A DNA stretch of 64,000 bases, from contig NZ_FNDX01000002.1 of NCBI RefSeq assembly GCF_900099765.1, positions 1-64,000 on the forward strand, written 5' to 3'. Within the stretch, counting starts at the first letter, position 1; every line of letters begins with the position of its first letter. The DNA is from Paenibacillus typhae. Lineage in GTDB: Bacteria; Bacillota; Bacilli; Paenibacillales; Paenibacillaceae. The position numbers were made by a program, and so were the translations under genes. Below, piece by piece: positions 17,186-25,673 of the stretch. The notes below the pieces were generated by a model. It was not told where the DNA came from. It saw only the letters and a program-made list of their open reading frames with translations, and ran no database searches.

Positions 17186-17905
17186 ATGAAAAAACCGATG
17201 ATAGGAGTCCTGCCTTTATACGATTCCGGAAAAGACAGCTACTGGATGCTCCCGGGGTACATGAAAGCAATTGAGCAGGAAGGCGGAATTCCAGTAATCC
17301 TGCCCCTGACAACCGATATGGATAACATTACAGCCTTGGCAGAAAACTTTGACGGATTCCTGTTCACCGGCGGCCATGATATCAATCCTAAAATGTATAA
17401 GGAGACAGCGGAAGAGTTCTGCGGGGAATGGTGTGATGAACGCGATGAAATGGAGAAACTGCTGTTTGACCGGGTAACAGAATTAAATAAGCCTGCTTTT
17501 GGAATCTGCCGCGGGCTACAATTGTTTAACGTGTTAAGCGGAGGCAGCCTGTATCAGGATATACCGGGCCAGATGGTAGCAGAGATTGCCGTCAGCCATA
17601 AACAGAAACCGCCGTATGCCGATCCTTCCCATTCCGTACATATCTGTAAAGGCACTCTGCTGCATGACATTTTACAGACAGAGCACATAGAAGTGAACAG
17701 CTATCATCATCAGGGGATCAAAACATTGCCGGCAGCCCTGACAGCCGCGGCTGCTGCGGAGGACGGGCTGGTTGAGGCGGTAACGATGGAGAATAAAAGA
17801 TTTATTCTCGCTGTACAGTGGCATCCGGAATTCAGTTATACAGCAGACAGCAACAGCAGAAGGCTGTTTTCAGCCTTTGTGAATGCCTGTCATATTTCAA
17901 ATTAG
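17186..17905 (+). CDS. Peptidase C26 / gamma-glutamyl-GABA hydrolase family protein
   Basis: 239 residues of the class I glutamine amidotransferase fold. The nucleophile C108 is in FGICRGLQ, and the His-Glu pair is in AVQWHPEF near 210-215; TGGHDINP at 61-68 is typical of PuuD-like hydrolases. These enzymes hydrolyse gamma-glutamyl amides such as gamma-glutamyl-GABA in putrescine breakdown. No other puu genes are present, so the substrate is open. ATG with GGAGGTG upstream (AATGGAGGTGCAGCA). Confidence 0.88.
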   Translation: MKKPMIGVLPLYDSGKDSYWMLPGYMKAIEQEGGIPVILPLTTDMDNITALAENFDGFLFTGGHDINPKMYKETAEEFCGEWCDERDEMEKLLFDRVTELNKPAFGICRGLQLFNVLSGGSLYQDIPGQMVAEIAVSHKQKPPYADPSHSVHICKGTLLHDILQTEHIEVNSYHHQGIKTLPAALTAAAAAEDGLVEAVTMENKRFILAVQWHPEFSYTADSNSRRLFSAFVNACHISN

Positions 17906-17913
17906 GCGGTCCG

Positions 17914-18025
17914 TTATTCCTTCCGCGGCGGCTTGATCAGCAGTGTCCCGCCCAGGAAAAAGAAGCTGCTGGCAATTGCGTTCAGTGCCTAGTACATCCA
18001 GTATGAGCCAATCCTTTTCATCCAT
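17914..18025 (-). pseudogene. Frameshifted small membrane protein gene downstream of TetR
   Basis: On the minus strand a short gene starts at ATG 18025 with GGAAAGGAAG upstream and reads MDEKDWLILDVL. In the next frame the text continues LNAIASSFFFLGGTLLIK followed by PPRKE and a stop at 17914. Removing one G in the GG near 17988 joins both into a ~36-residue protein with one membrane helix. It lies 32 nt behind the TetR stop, in the same direction. Either a real single-base frameshift or a sequencing error. Function unknown. Confidence 0.55.
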
Positions 18026-18057
18026 CTGTAACTTCCTTTCCAGCTGCTATCTCAATT

Positions 18058-18615
18058 CTACTCACAGATCCGTTCCAGCAACGTACCCAGCTGCTCAGCT
18101 AAAACCTGATGAGAAACCGGCCTTTCGTTGGTGAACCACCATTCCACAATACCCACATAGGAGGACGCTACAAATTGAACGACCAGGTCCTTGTTTAATC
18201 CTTTGTTTTTGCCGCGGGTCACATCAATTTCATCCTGGAACTCCTCAAAGAGAAAAGCCTGAAAGCGGCTGCGGAAGAAAGGCGCGCCTTTACTGGCCAG
18301 CATGGTGGAGAAAAAGGAATAATTCTGCTCGAAATATTCGGTCCAGACAATGGATCCGGTGACAAAATCCAGCTCCGCTACCGACTGGCACCGTATCCGG
18401 AGTTCATTGATATGAAGCTCAATGAGCTTATCCAGCAGATCGTATTTATCCATGTAATGAAGATAGATGGTGCCGCGGCTGACGTTAGCCTTATCGGAAA
18501 GGTCCTGAATCGTGATATCATCAAAGCTTTTTTCGGTCATAAGCTCGATAATTGCTGTTTTCAGCGCTTCCTGGGTTTTGAGAATTCTTCTGTCCACTTT
18601 TGTCATTTTACGCAC
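18058..18615 (-). CDS. TetR family transcriptional regulator
   Basis: 185 residues. The N-terminal HTH is at about 10-60 (KTQEALKTAIIELMTEKSFDDITIQDLSDKANVSRGTIYLHYMDKYDLL), with an all-helical C-terminal ligand domain of the TetR_C/YxaF-like sort. The start is GTG 18615, close behind AGGAAAG; an ATG three codons on is possible. The small frameshifted membrane gene follows. Divergent from the aldo/keto reductase gene, whose promoter region carries a large dyad that may be its operator. Confidence 0.87.
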   Translation of the reverse strand: MRKMTKVDRRILKTQEALKTAIIELMTEKSFDDITIQDLSDKANVSRGTIYLHYMDKYDLLDKLIELHINELRIRCQSVAELDFVTGSIVWTEYFEQNYSFFSTMLASKGAPFFRSRFQAFLFEEFQDEIDVTRGKNKGLNKDLVVQFVASSYVGIVEWWFTNERPVSHQVLAEQLGTLLERICE

Positions 18616-18783
18616 CAGACTTTCCTGATATCCATTTTAGATACTGTACATTTTTATAATTATAAACAGGTGTATAGTATTTTATCAATGGAAATGAAGG
18701 GTACGATAATCGCTGGAAGTCTGAGATATTGAACAATTTCGGGTAATCTATTCATTAATGTACAAAACGCAGGAAATTGGCAA

Positions 18784-18857
18784 TTGGAAACAAAATTAAT
18801 GCGGGTATAATAATAGACGTCAGATCATTATAGTAACAATGACTAGTATTGTTACTA
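18784..18857 (+). promoter_or_regulatory. Aldo/keto reductase promoter and operator dyad
   Basis: Promoter: TTGGAA (18784-18789), 16-nt spacer, TATAAT (18806-18811). Downstream lies a perfect dyad TAGTAACAAT-N7-ATTGTTACTA (18831-18857), 25 nt before the start codon. This is where a repressor would block transcription; the divergent TetR is the nearest candidate. Confidence 0.7.
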
Positions 18858-18882
18858 TTACAATGAAAGAGAGGATTGTCAA

Positions 18883-19863
18883 ATGGAGTATGTTAAATTC
18901 GGCAATACCGGAATGGATGTCTCGCGGATTTGTCTGGGCTGTATGAGCTTCGGGGAAGCAATGCCAGAATGGCACCAGTGGGTGCTTAATGAGGAACGCA
19001 GCCGTGAAATCATCAAGCGGGCGCTTGAGCTGGGCATTAACTTTTTTGATACAGCCAACATTTATGCGAATGGCACCAGTGAGGCGTTCACCGGACGGGC
19101 TCTCAAGGATTATGCAGACCGGGATGAAATCGTGCTGGCTACCAAGGTCTGGGGACGTATGCATAAGGGTCCAAACGGCGGGGGACTTTCCCGGAAGGCT
19201 ATTTTGAGTGAGATTGACAAAAGCCTGAAGCGGCTGGAAACCGACTATGTCGATCTTTATATCATCCACCGCTGGGATTACGACACGCCGATTGAAGAAA
19301 CGATGGAAGCACTCCATGATATAGTGAAGGCGGGAAAAGCCAGATATATCGGCGCTTCCGCAATGTATGCCTGGCAATTCCAGAAGGCGCAGCATACCGC
19401 AGAAAAAAATGGCTGGACCCGGTTCGTCTCGATGCAGAATCATCTGAATCTCATCTACCGGGAAGAGGAACGTGAAATGCTGCCGCTCCTCAAGGACCAG
19501 CACATCGCATCAACACCGTACAGCCCGCTGGCATCCGGAAGACTGATCCGTGACTGGTCCGAAACCACGCTGCGCTCAGAAACAGATCACATCCAGAAAT
19601 CCAAATATGATGCGACTGCAGAGGCCGACAGGCTGATCATTGAGCGGGTAGCCTCACTTGCGGAAAAGCGCGGCGTGCCGCGTATTCATATCGCCCTTGC
19701 CTGGCTGCTGCAGAAGGAAACGGTAGCTGCTCCGATTATAGGGGCAACCAAGCTAACCCAGCTCGAGGATGCTGTAGGCGCGCTATCCGTGAAACTGACA
19801 GAGGAAGAGGTAGCTTTTCTTGAAGAGCTGTACATCCCTCACCGCGTAGTCGGTGCCCAATAA
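18883..19863 (+). CDS. Aldo/keto reductase
   Basis: 326 residues forming a TIM barrel with the AKR tetrad visible as D56, Y61, K88 and the histidine of YIIHRWD near 129. GVPRIHIALAWLL and PIIGATKLTQLEDA are the NADPH-binding end. It reduces aldehydes or ketones in the cytoplasm; the substrate is unknown. GAGAGGATTGTCAA precedes the ATG. It is regulated from a clear promoter with an operator dyad. The stub of another AKR gene follows directly. Confidence 0.92.
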   Translation: MEYVKFGNTGMDVSRICLGCMSFGEAMPEWHQWVLNEERSREIIKRALELGINFFDTANIYANGTSEAFTGRALKDYADRDEIVLATKVWGRMHKGPNGGGLSRKAILSEIDKSLKRLETDYVDLYIIHRWDYDTPIEETMEALHDIVKAGKARYIGASAMYAWQFQKAQHTAEKNGWTRFVSMQNHLNLIYREEEREMLPLLKDQHIASTPYSPLASGRLIRDWSETTLRSETDHIQKSKYDATAEADRLIIERVASLAEKRGVPRIHIALAWLLQKETVAAPIIGATKLTQLEDAVGALSVKLTEEEVAFLEELYIPHRVVGAQ

Positions 19864-19875
19864 GGAGGAATAATA

Positions 19876-19923
19876 ATGGAATATGTAACACTTAACAACT
19901 TAATTTATGACCGATTACGGTAA
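19876..19923 (+). pseudogene. Stub of a second aldo/keto reductase gene
   Basis: A perfect AAGGAGGAA ribosome binding site and ATG start 12 nt behind the previous stop, reading MEYVTLNN, the usual N-terminus of 2,5-diketogluconate reductase-like AKRs. After 15 codons it stops. A shifted frame right behind reads MTDYGKKGLE and a stop, like the C-terminal end of some gene. So a deletion seems to have joined the start of one gene to the end of another. Confidence 0.5.
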
Positions 19924-19957
19924 AAAAGGTCTGGAATAGAGCATTAAATAAATACAG

Positions 19958-19983
19958 GAGCCTGCCGCGTGCAGGCTCTTTTG
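19958..19983 (+). terminator. Rho-independent terminator
   Basis: GAGCCTGC, loop CGCGT, GCAGGCTC, then TTTT. It closes the reductase unit before the AraC gene. Confidence 0.88.
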
Positions 19984-20044
19984 CTATTTTTTGATATAAT
20001 GTTCCGGTATAGGAGAGTGACTGGTACTTAAGGGGAGATACATA

Positions 20045-20806
20045 ATGATGAAATTGTACGGAGCGGAGCACCACCTGCTTGTACTGTCCGATACCATCGA
20101 TGCAGATGATCATGCCCATGCATTTGTACAGATAACGCTGGCTTTTGAGGGTGAGCTGGACATCAAGGTGGAAGGCAGGAGTATGCGCTGCAGCGGGATT
20201 GCGATTGACTCCAACATCCGCCACCGCCTGGACGGGACGGGGAAGCAGCTAATGCTTCTGCTGATTGACGGAACCTCGGAAATTGCGGCCGGCTTCAGAC
20301 AACAAATAGGCGATTCCGGTTACTGTCAGCTACAGCCTGATCAAGTCAAAACCATAGCCGGATTCGTTCAGGCTCACTACGCTAGCATTAAGGACAGCAG
20401 CAGCTACCGCAGCTTTTATATGCAGCTGATGGAGCTCTTCCGGCTTGAGGTTCAGGCGGCAGTAGAGGATTACAGGATACAGGAATTGATACGGCTTATG
20501 AAGGATTGCCGGGATTCCGAGCACTCAGTCGGTAAGTACGCTAACCAGCTGGGGCTTTCGGGCAGCAGATTAGCACATCTGTTCAAGGAAAATACGGGAA
20601 CCTCACTGAGCGGCTATATTGTCCTGCATAAGCTGCAAAAAGCCGTTTATCTGATTTTTAACGGAGCCCCGATTACGGAAGCGGCAATGGCCGCCGGCTT
20701 TGACAGCCCATCGCATTTTGCTGCTACAAGCAAACGGATGCTTGGAATGGCTGCAAGAGAAATCCGCAAGGATAGCGTTTTTTTGAAAGTTTCGTGCCTG
20801 CATTAA
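20045..20806 (+). CDS. AraC family transcriptional regulator
   Basis: 253 residues: an N-terminal cupin-like sensor (HAHAFVQITLAFEGELDIKVEG) and a C-terminal double HTH from about 155 (SVGKYANQLGLSGSRLAHLFKENTGTSLSGYIVLHKLQKAVYLI..PITEAAMAAGFDSPSHFAATSKRMLG). AAGGGGAG precedes the ATG. The transglutaminase-like gene follows 30 bp later on the same strand and may be its target or cotranscribed. Confidence 0.9.
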   Translation: MMKLYGAEHHLLVLSDTIDADDHAHAFVQITLAFEGELDIKVEGRSMRCSGIAIDSNIRHRLDGTGKQLMLLLIDGTSEIAAGFRQQIGDSGYCQLQPDQVKTIAGFVQAHYASIKDSSSYRSFYMQLMELFRLEVQAAVEDYRIQELIRLMKDCRDSEHSVGKYANQLGLSGSRLAHLFKENTGTSLSGYIVLHKLQKAVYLIFNGAPITEAAMAAGFDSPSHFAATSKRMLGMAAREIRKDSVFLKVSCLH

Positions 20807-20836
20807 CCTTACTATAAGTACAGGAGGTGTCATACC

Positions 20837-21553
20837 ATGACTGTACTTATAACAGAGACAAAATTGATGAACTACTCTCATCCCGGGATTCAACAGCTGC
20901 TGCGTGACCGGCAGTGGGCACTGCTTCCCGTTAAGGAACAGATTCTGCAAATCTACAACTTCGTCCGTGATGAAATTAAGTTCGGTTATAACCGCGCAGA
21001 TGTCATTCAGGCATCTGAAATCTTACAGGACGGCTATGGCCAGTGTAACACCAAAGGTATTCTATTTATGACACTGCTCAGTGCTGTTGGCATTCCGTGC
21101 CGGATGCATGGCTTCACCATTGATAAGGAGCTGCAGAAGGGCGCGATGAAGGGGTGGTATTACCGGCTCTCCCCGCAGGAAATTATCCACAGCTGGGTGG
21201 AGGTCTGGTACAAGGACAAGTGGCTGAATATTGAGGGCTTTATTCTTGATATTGCTTATTTAAGTAGGCTTCAGGACAAGTTCGCCGATTGCCCGGAAGG
21301 GTTTTGCGGCTATGGCGCTGCCACAAACAACCTGTCTAACCCGGAAGTCTACTGGGATGAAGGGAACACGTACATTCAGAAAGAGGGCATTGTACAGGAT
21401 TTCGGAATCTTTGACAGCCCTGATGACTTTTTTGCGGTACACCGCCAGAAGTTTGGCCCGCTGCGGGAAGCCGTGTTTGTATATATTGTGCGGCATCTGA
21501 TGAACCGTAATGTTAGTAAGATAAGGCAGGGAACTGCCGCGACTGGAGCGTAA
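20837..21553 (+). CDS. Transglutaminase-like cysteine protease/hydrolase family protein
   Basis: 238 residues with a papain-like transglutaminase core: C70 in GYGQCNTKG and H118 in IIHSWVEVW. The third position after W129 reads N-I-E, so an Glu (E133) or nearby Asp replaces the usual Asp. There is no signal peptide. Members range from peptidases to amidases; the function is unknown. AGGAGGTG lies before the ATG. It follows the AraC gene closely and ends at a bidirectional terminator. Confidence 0.8.
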   Translation: MTVLITETKLMNYSHPGIQQLLRDRQWALLPVKEQILQIYNFVRDEIKFGYNRADVIQASEILQDGYGQCNTKGILFMTLLSAVGIPCRMHGFTIDKELQKGAMKGWYYRLSPQEIIHSWVEVWYKDKWLNIEGFILDIAYLSRLQDKFADCPEGFCGYGAATNNLSNPEVYWDEGNTYIQKEGIVQDFGIFDSPDDFFAVHRQKFGPLREAVFVYIVRHLMNRNVSKIRQGTAATGA

Positions 21554-21565
21554 GGCAACCCCAAT

Positions 21566-21593
21566 AAAGCCCCTCAATTGTTGAGGGGCTTTT
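21566..21593. terminator. Bidirectional rho-independent terminator
   Basis: AAAGCCCCTCAA, loop TTG-like centre, TTGAGGGGCTTTT. It lies between the convergent transglutaminase-like and GH13 genes. Confidence 0.92.
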
Positions 21594-21613
21594 GACTGCG
21601 CAACCTTGGTGTT

Positions 21614-23326
21614 TTAATCTGTACTGTTTTCCTGATACCTCCGGTACACCAGTCCTTCATAAGGCCTAAGCGTGCCCTGACGGTGACATTTTGGCTCAAT
21701 CTCACCCGGATAATTGCCGAAGAGAAAGTCTGCGCCCATAAGCCGCTCAGCCTCCAGCTCCGGCAGCTTCCAATGGGCTTCTTCATTAGAAAAGTTGAGC
21801 AGAACCAGCCATTCCTCAGCTTCATCATGGCGTGTGTAGGCGAAGATTTGCTGATGATCTTCAAGCATAAGATCAAAATCGCCGTAGACCATTACCGGAT
21901 GCTCTTTGCGCAGTCGGATCAGCTTTTTATAGAAATGAAAGACGGAATCCGGATCCTCCAGCTGCGCTTTTAAGTTGACCTCTTTATAATCAGGGTGCAC
22001 GGGTAACCAGGGCTGGCCATCGGTGAAACCGGCATTCGTACTGTCGTCCCACTGCATGGGGGTCCGGGCATGATCCCGTGACTTCTGTCTGATCCGCTCC
22101 ATAATGAGCTCTTCCGGCTCACCGCGTTCCTTAACCATAACATTATAATACGAGTGAGCCTGCTGTTCGTTAAAATCTTCGATCCGGATCAGGCCCGGAT
22201 GATTGGTCATTCCCAGCTCCTCACCCTGCAGAATGAACGGCGTGCCTTTTAACGTATGCAGCAGAATCGCCAGCAACTTGGCAGATTCTGCCCTGTATTG
22301 GCCCTGGTCCCCGAAGGTTGCGACCATGCGGGGCTGATCGTGGTTGCTCAAGTAGAGTCCGAACCAGCCGCCCGGTTCACCGACGTCCTTTTGCCACATC
22401 TTCATGACCTCACGCAGATCATCCAGACCCCATTCCTTGCTCTGCCACTGGTCTTCCTCGCAATCGGCCAGCTTGGAGGCTTCAGCCGACAACACCATAC
22501 TCAGCTCTCGCCGCTCCGGCTTGGTGTACATCAGCACATCATCTTCATTGACCTTGGAGGTCTCACCTGCAGTAAAAATCTCATAACGGGAGAACACCTT
22601 ATCATTCATCTCCCGCAGAAATTCATGAATCCTCGGTCCGTTTTTGGTATAAGGCTCGCCGTTCGCCTGCAGTTTCGTCTTATCCGTATCCGGAAACCTC
22701 TGATCCCTGGAGATCGAGTTGATCGCATCCATGCGGAACCCGTCAATCCCTTTATTAAGCCAAAAGGTCATTATCTTGTGCATCTCCGCCCGAAGCTCAG
22801 GGTTATCCCAGTTCAGATCAGGCTGCTTGGCGTTATACAAATGCAGGTAATATTCACCGCTCTCTTCATCATAGGTCCAGGCCGGCTTGCCCAGATAAGA
22901 TGTCCAGTTGTTGGGCGGGCCGCCATCCGCCGCAGCCGGACGCCAAATATAAAAATCACGGTACCTGCTGTACCTGGAGGACTTGGCCTCTACGAACCAG
23001 GGATGCTCATCCGAGGTGTGGTTGAGCACCAGATCCATAATCAGCCTGATATTCCGTTTATGCAGCTCGTCCAGCAGCTGTTCCCATTGTTCCATCGTTC
23101 CGTATTCATGCTGGATCGCGCAGTAATCTTTTATATCATAACCATTGTCCACATTCGGCGACACATAGACAGGAGACAGCCAGATTGTATCGACCCCAAG
23201 CTCAGAGAAGTAGTCCGCTTTGGAGATCAGGCCGTTTAAATCACCGATGCCGTCCCCGTCGCTGTCTTTAAAGCTCCGCAAATAAACTTCGTATATTACG
23301 CTTTCTTTCCAGTAGGTTTGGTACAT
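21614..23326 (-). CDS. GH13 alpha-glucosidase (oligo-1,6-glucosidase type)
   Basis: 570 residues of the GH13_31-like branch: N-terminus WWKESV-type (TYWKESVIYEVYLRSFKD), DLVLNHTSDEHPWF, nucleophile D200 in GFRMDAIN, acid/base E255 in TAGETS, and D330 in LSNHDQPR. It hydrolyses short alpha-glucans such as isomaltose, maltose or sucrose in the cytoplasm; exact specificity cannot be fixed, and trehalose-6-phosphate hydrolases are close relatives. AAAGGAG stands upstream of the ATG. It is monocistronic and divergent from the chemoreceptor gene. Confidence 0.9.
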   Translation of the reverse strand: MYQTYWKESVIYEVYLRSFKDSDGDGIGDLNGLISKADYFSELGVDTIWLSPVYVSPNVDNGYDIKDYCAIQHEYGTMEQWEQLLDELHKRNIRLIMDLVLNHTSDEHPWFVEAKSSRYSRYRDFYIWRPAAADGGPPNNWTSYLGKPAWTYDEESGEYYLHLYNAKQPDLNWDNPELRAEMHKIMTFWLNKGIDGFRMDAINSISRDQRFPDTDKTKLQANGEPYTKNGPRIHEFLREMNDKVFSRYEIFTAGETSKVNEDDVLMYTKPERRELSMVLSAEASKLADCEEDQWQSKEWGLDDLREVMKMWQKDVGEPGGWFGLYLSNHDQPRMVATFGDQGQYRAESAKLLAILLHTLKGTPFILQGEELGMTNHPGLIRIEDFNEQQAHSYYNVMVKERGEPEELIMERIRQKSRDHARTPMQWDDSTNAGFTDGQPWLPVHPDYKEVNLKAQLEDPDSVFHFYKKLIRLRKEHPVMVYGDFDLMLEDHQQIFAYTRHDEAEEWLVLLNFSNEEAHWKLPELEAERLMGADFLFGNYPGEIEPKCHRQGTLRPYEGLVYRRYQENSTD

Positions 23327-23518
23327 AAGCTGCTCCTTTCACTATCTTTCTCGTAGTTCATTACCCGAATAAAGCAATTGAAACTTCTTAAAAAACCCTC
23401 TGTCAGCGGTTTATCATTGGGAGCAGGTAAAATTAGCCTGTACGTATTTCTTTTAACAGGCGCATTTGTTTGTTACATGATCCATTACAAGACCAATCAT
23501 CCAGAAAGAAGGTAGCAC

Positions 23519-25327
23519 ATGAGTCATTTAACGAAAGCAGCGAACGGAGAGGTTACATTTTCCGTAAGGGAAAGAGAGGCATTCTTATTAAAAAAAGGGT
23601 GGATGACCGGCTTTAACCTGTGGCGGAATCTGTCTGTCAGACTTAAGCTGTACTTAATGATCTCTGTCAGTCTGATCTCATTTGCTGTAGCCATGATTTA
23701 TATGGTGGAGACCGGAAAGCGGGACATTAACAGCCTGACAACCGCCCTTTACAGCATGACGATACGTTCTGCTGCTGAATTATCCGATGCGAACAGCAAT
23801 TTGCAGCATATCTCACTCGAGCATAAAAAATACATATACACCGGAGGAACAACCGGCTCTGAACCAACTACCGCAGACACACAATCGGTTATTAATAAAA
23901 TTTCGATTGCCAGGGCAGAGCTGGATCAGCTGGGTGTGCTGGACAGCATCCTGTACCGGGATACCGACAAGACGCTGAATATGCTTTTTGCCGATCTGAC
24001 GGACCGGCTTCAGGTATGGTCTGCAGATATTACCTGGCCCGCAGGTTCAGTCCCGTCAGAAGAAGAACTTGATGCACAGCTGTCTGACATAGATGCAGCC
24101 ATGACCAGAATAACCTCATCCTTAGAAAACTACTCCAAGGTGAACATTACTGCAGCCAAGAATGAGGCTCTGCGTAAAGAGCGTTTCGGCTTTGTCATGC
24201 TGTTCCTGGTGGAGGCGGCAACTCTTATTCTGGCAGGACTGACAATCCGGCATATCGTTAGCACACTGCGCAAAGTCAATACCAAGCTGTCCAATGTAAC
24301 CAATGGGGATCTGACTGCAGTACCTTCGAACAGCTATCCAAAGGATGACCTGGGCCTGCTGTCCCGGTCGGTAGACACTACAATCCGTAATTTGAGACAG
24401 CTGATCTCCAATATTGCTGTCAGCTCATCCACTACAGAGCAGGCAATGCAGGCTGTTCTGCTCGGATCACAGACCGCATCTGCCAAAACAGAGAACGTAG
24501 TAGACAACATGGAAAACATGGCCTTACATATGAACAATCAGCTATCCAGCATTACCGAAACGAACCGCGCAGTTGAAGAAATGGCGCTTGGAGTTAACCG
24601 CATTGCCGGTACCGCTTCCCAGATTGCAGATTATTCCTCTGATATGCAGTCTTCGGCTGCTCATGGCCTGGATTCGATCACATCATTGACGGCTCAAATG
24701 GACAATATTTCAAGCGTTATTTCAGCATTAGAGAACGTGATTGCTTCACTTAACAGTAAAACCGTACATATGAATGAGATTGTCGCGAACATCACGGGAT
24801 TTGCGCAGAACTCGAACCTGCTGTCCCTGAATGCCTCAATCGAGGCGGCCCGGGCAGGCGAGCACGGCCGCGGATTTCTGGTAGTTGCCGCAGAAATGAG
24901 ACGTCTATCCGACCACTCCAGACAGGCAGCAGAAGAGATAAGTACGATTCTGGAGAACACAGTCACTGATATAACACAGGCCTCCGAATTGATGCACAGG
25001 AGCATTGAAGAGATCAAGGAGGGGACATCCGGAGCAGGGGAAGTAAATGCCGTTTTTCAGGAAATTATCGGTTCGATTGCCTCTATTACCAGCCAGCTGC
25101 ATGAAGCCTCAGCTTTTACTGAGCAGTTATCCGCTTCTTCCGAAGAGGTGGCCGCGACAATGGGTGAGCTGACCGGCGCTGCTGAATCCGTTTCGCAGAT
25201 GACAGGAAAGGTAAATGCCGAGGCGGCGGGACAAAAGGAGGTTTTATCCGGCGTAGTCCATTCTTCTGATGATCTGAAGCAGGTGGTAACGGAGCTCCGG
25301 GAGTCAGTGAACTCGTTTAAATTATAA
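23519..25327 (+). CDS. Methyl-accepting chemotaxis protein
   Basis: 602 residues. Membrane helices at about 44-63 and 223-247 flank an extracytoplasmic four-helix sensor of about 160 residues. HAMP follows at about 245-295, then a long coiled-coil signalling domain with the hairpin tip near 419-465 (ANITGFAQNSNLLSLNASIE and AARAGEHGRGF). The tip carries S and A changes (LSLNAS) from the most common LALNAA. It senses an unknown ligand and drives CheA/CheW. AGAAAGAAGG is the RBS. It is a lone chemoreceptor next to GH13. Confidence 0.92.
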   Translation: MSHLTKAANGEVTFSVREREAFLLKKGWMTGFNLWRNLSVRLKLYLMISVSLISFAVAMIYMVETGKRDINSLTTALYSMTIRSAAELSDANSNLQHISLEHKKYIYTGGTTGSEPTTADTQSVINKISIARAELDQLGVLDSILYRDTDKTLNMLFADLTDRLQVWSADITWPAGSVPSEEELDAQLSDIDAAMTRITSSLENYSKVNITAAKNEALRKERFGFVMLFLVEAATLILAGLTIRHIVSTLRKVNTKLSNVTNGDLTAVPSNSYPKDDLGLLSRSVDTTIRNLRQLISNIAVSSSTTEQAMQAVLLGSQTASAKTENVVDNMENMALHMNNQLSSITETNRAVEEMALGVNRIAGTASQIADYSSDMQSSAAHGLDSITSLTAQMDNISSVISALENVIASLNSKTVHMNEIVANITGFAQNSNLLSLNASIEAARAGEHGRGFLVVAAEMRRLSDHSRQAAEEISTILENTVTDITQASELMHRSIEEIKEGTSGAGEVNAVFQEIIGSIASITSQLHEASAFTEQLSASSEEVAATMGELTGAAESVSQMTGKVNAEAAGQKEVLSGVVHSSDDLKQVVTELRESVNSFKL

Positions 25328-25391
25328 GAAATTCTTTTCAATTGAAAATGCCAGGGAGACAAACTGCCCGACGGCTTAAAGTATAAAGGAC

Positions 25392-25417
25392 GTTTAACTC
25401 TCCTTTCATACGGGTAT
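25392..25417 (+). promoter_or_regulatory. Sigma-B-like (general stress) promoter
   Basis: GTTTAA (25392-25397), 14-nt spacer, GGGTAT (25412-25417), an exact match to the sigma-B consensus of Bacillus and Listeria. It lies 40 nt before the small membrane protein gene. Confidence 0.75.
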
Positions 25418-25457
25418 TAAGAGACAAATACTCCTGAGGAGAAGGGCGGTAATTGTT

Positions 25458-25604
25458 ATGCTATGGGGTTTAATCGGTCTAGTGGTACTATTATGGCTGT
25501 TCGGCTTTATCTTTAATGTCGTCGGCAATCTTATTCATCTGCTGCTCGTTGTCGCCGTGGTTCTCTTTCTGGTCAACCTGTTCCGCGGTCGTTCCCGAAG
25601 TTAG
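25458..25604 (+). CDS. Lmo0937-family small membrane protein
   Basis: 48 residues, beginning MLWGLIGLVVLLWLFGFIF and ending NLFRGRSRS, with two hydrophobic stretches separated by VVGNLIH. It fits the short Lmo0937 family, whose Listeria founder is sigma-B dependent. GAGGAGAAGGGCGG lies before the ATG. It has its own sigma-B-like promoter and its own terminator, so it is a complete stress-type transcription unit. The molecular role is not known. It is too short for usual gene length cut-offs but well supported by RBS, promoter and terminator. Confidence 0.85.
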   Translation: MLWGLIGLVVLLWLFGFIFNVVGNLIHLLLVVAVVLFLVNLFRGRSRS

Positions 25605-25631
25605 CTGCACTCATTCATGAGTGCTTTGATC

Positions 25632-25673
25632 AAGAACCGCAGCCTCGTGTTCATGAGAGGCTGCGGTTCTTTT
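25632..25673 (+). terminator. Rho-independent terminator after the Lmo0937-type gene
   Basis: AAGAACCGCAGCCTC (25632-25646) pairs perfectly with GAGGCTGCGGTTCTT (25657-25671), followed by TTTT. Confidence 0.92.

Noticed and set aside
22256..23239. 327-codon open frame on the plus strand
   Set aside because: Antisense to the GH13 gene with intact catalytic residues. Composition (Pro/Arg/Leu/Ile-rich) is typical of a shadow frame.
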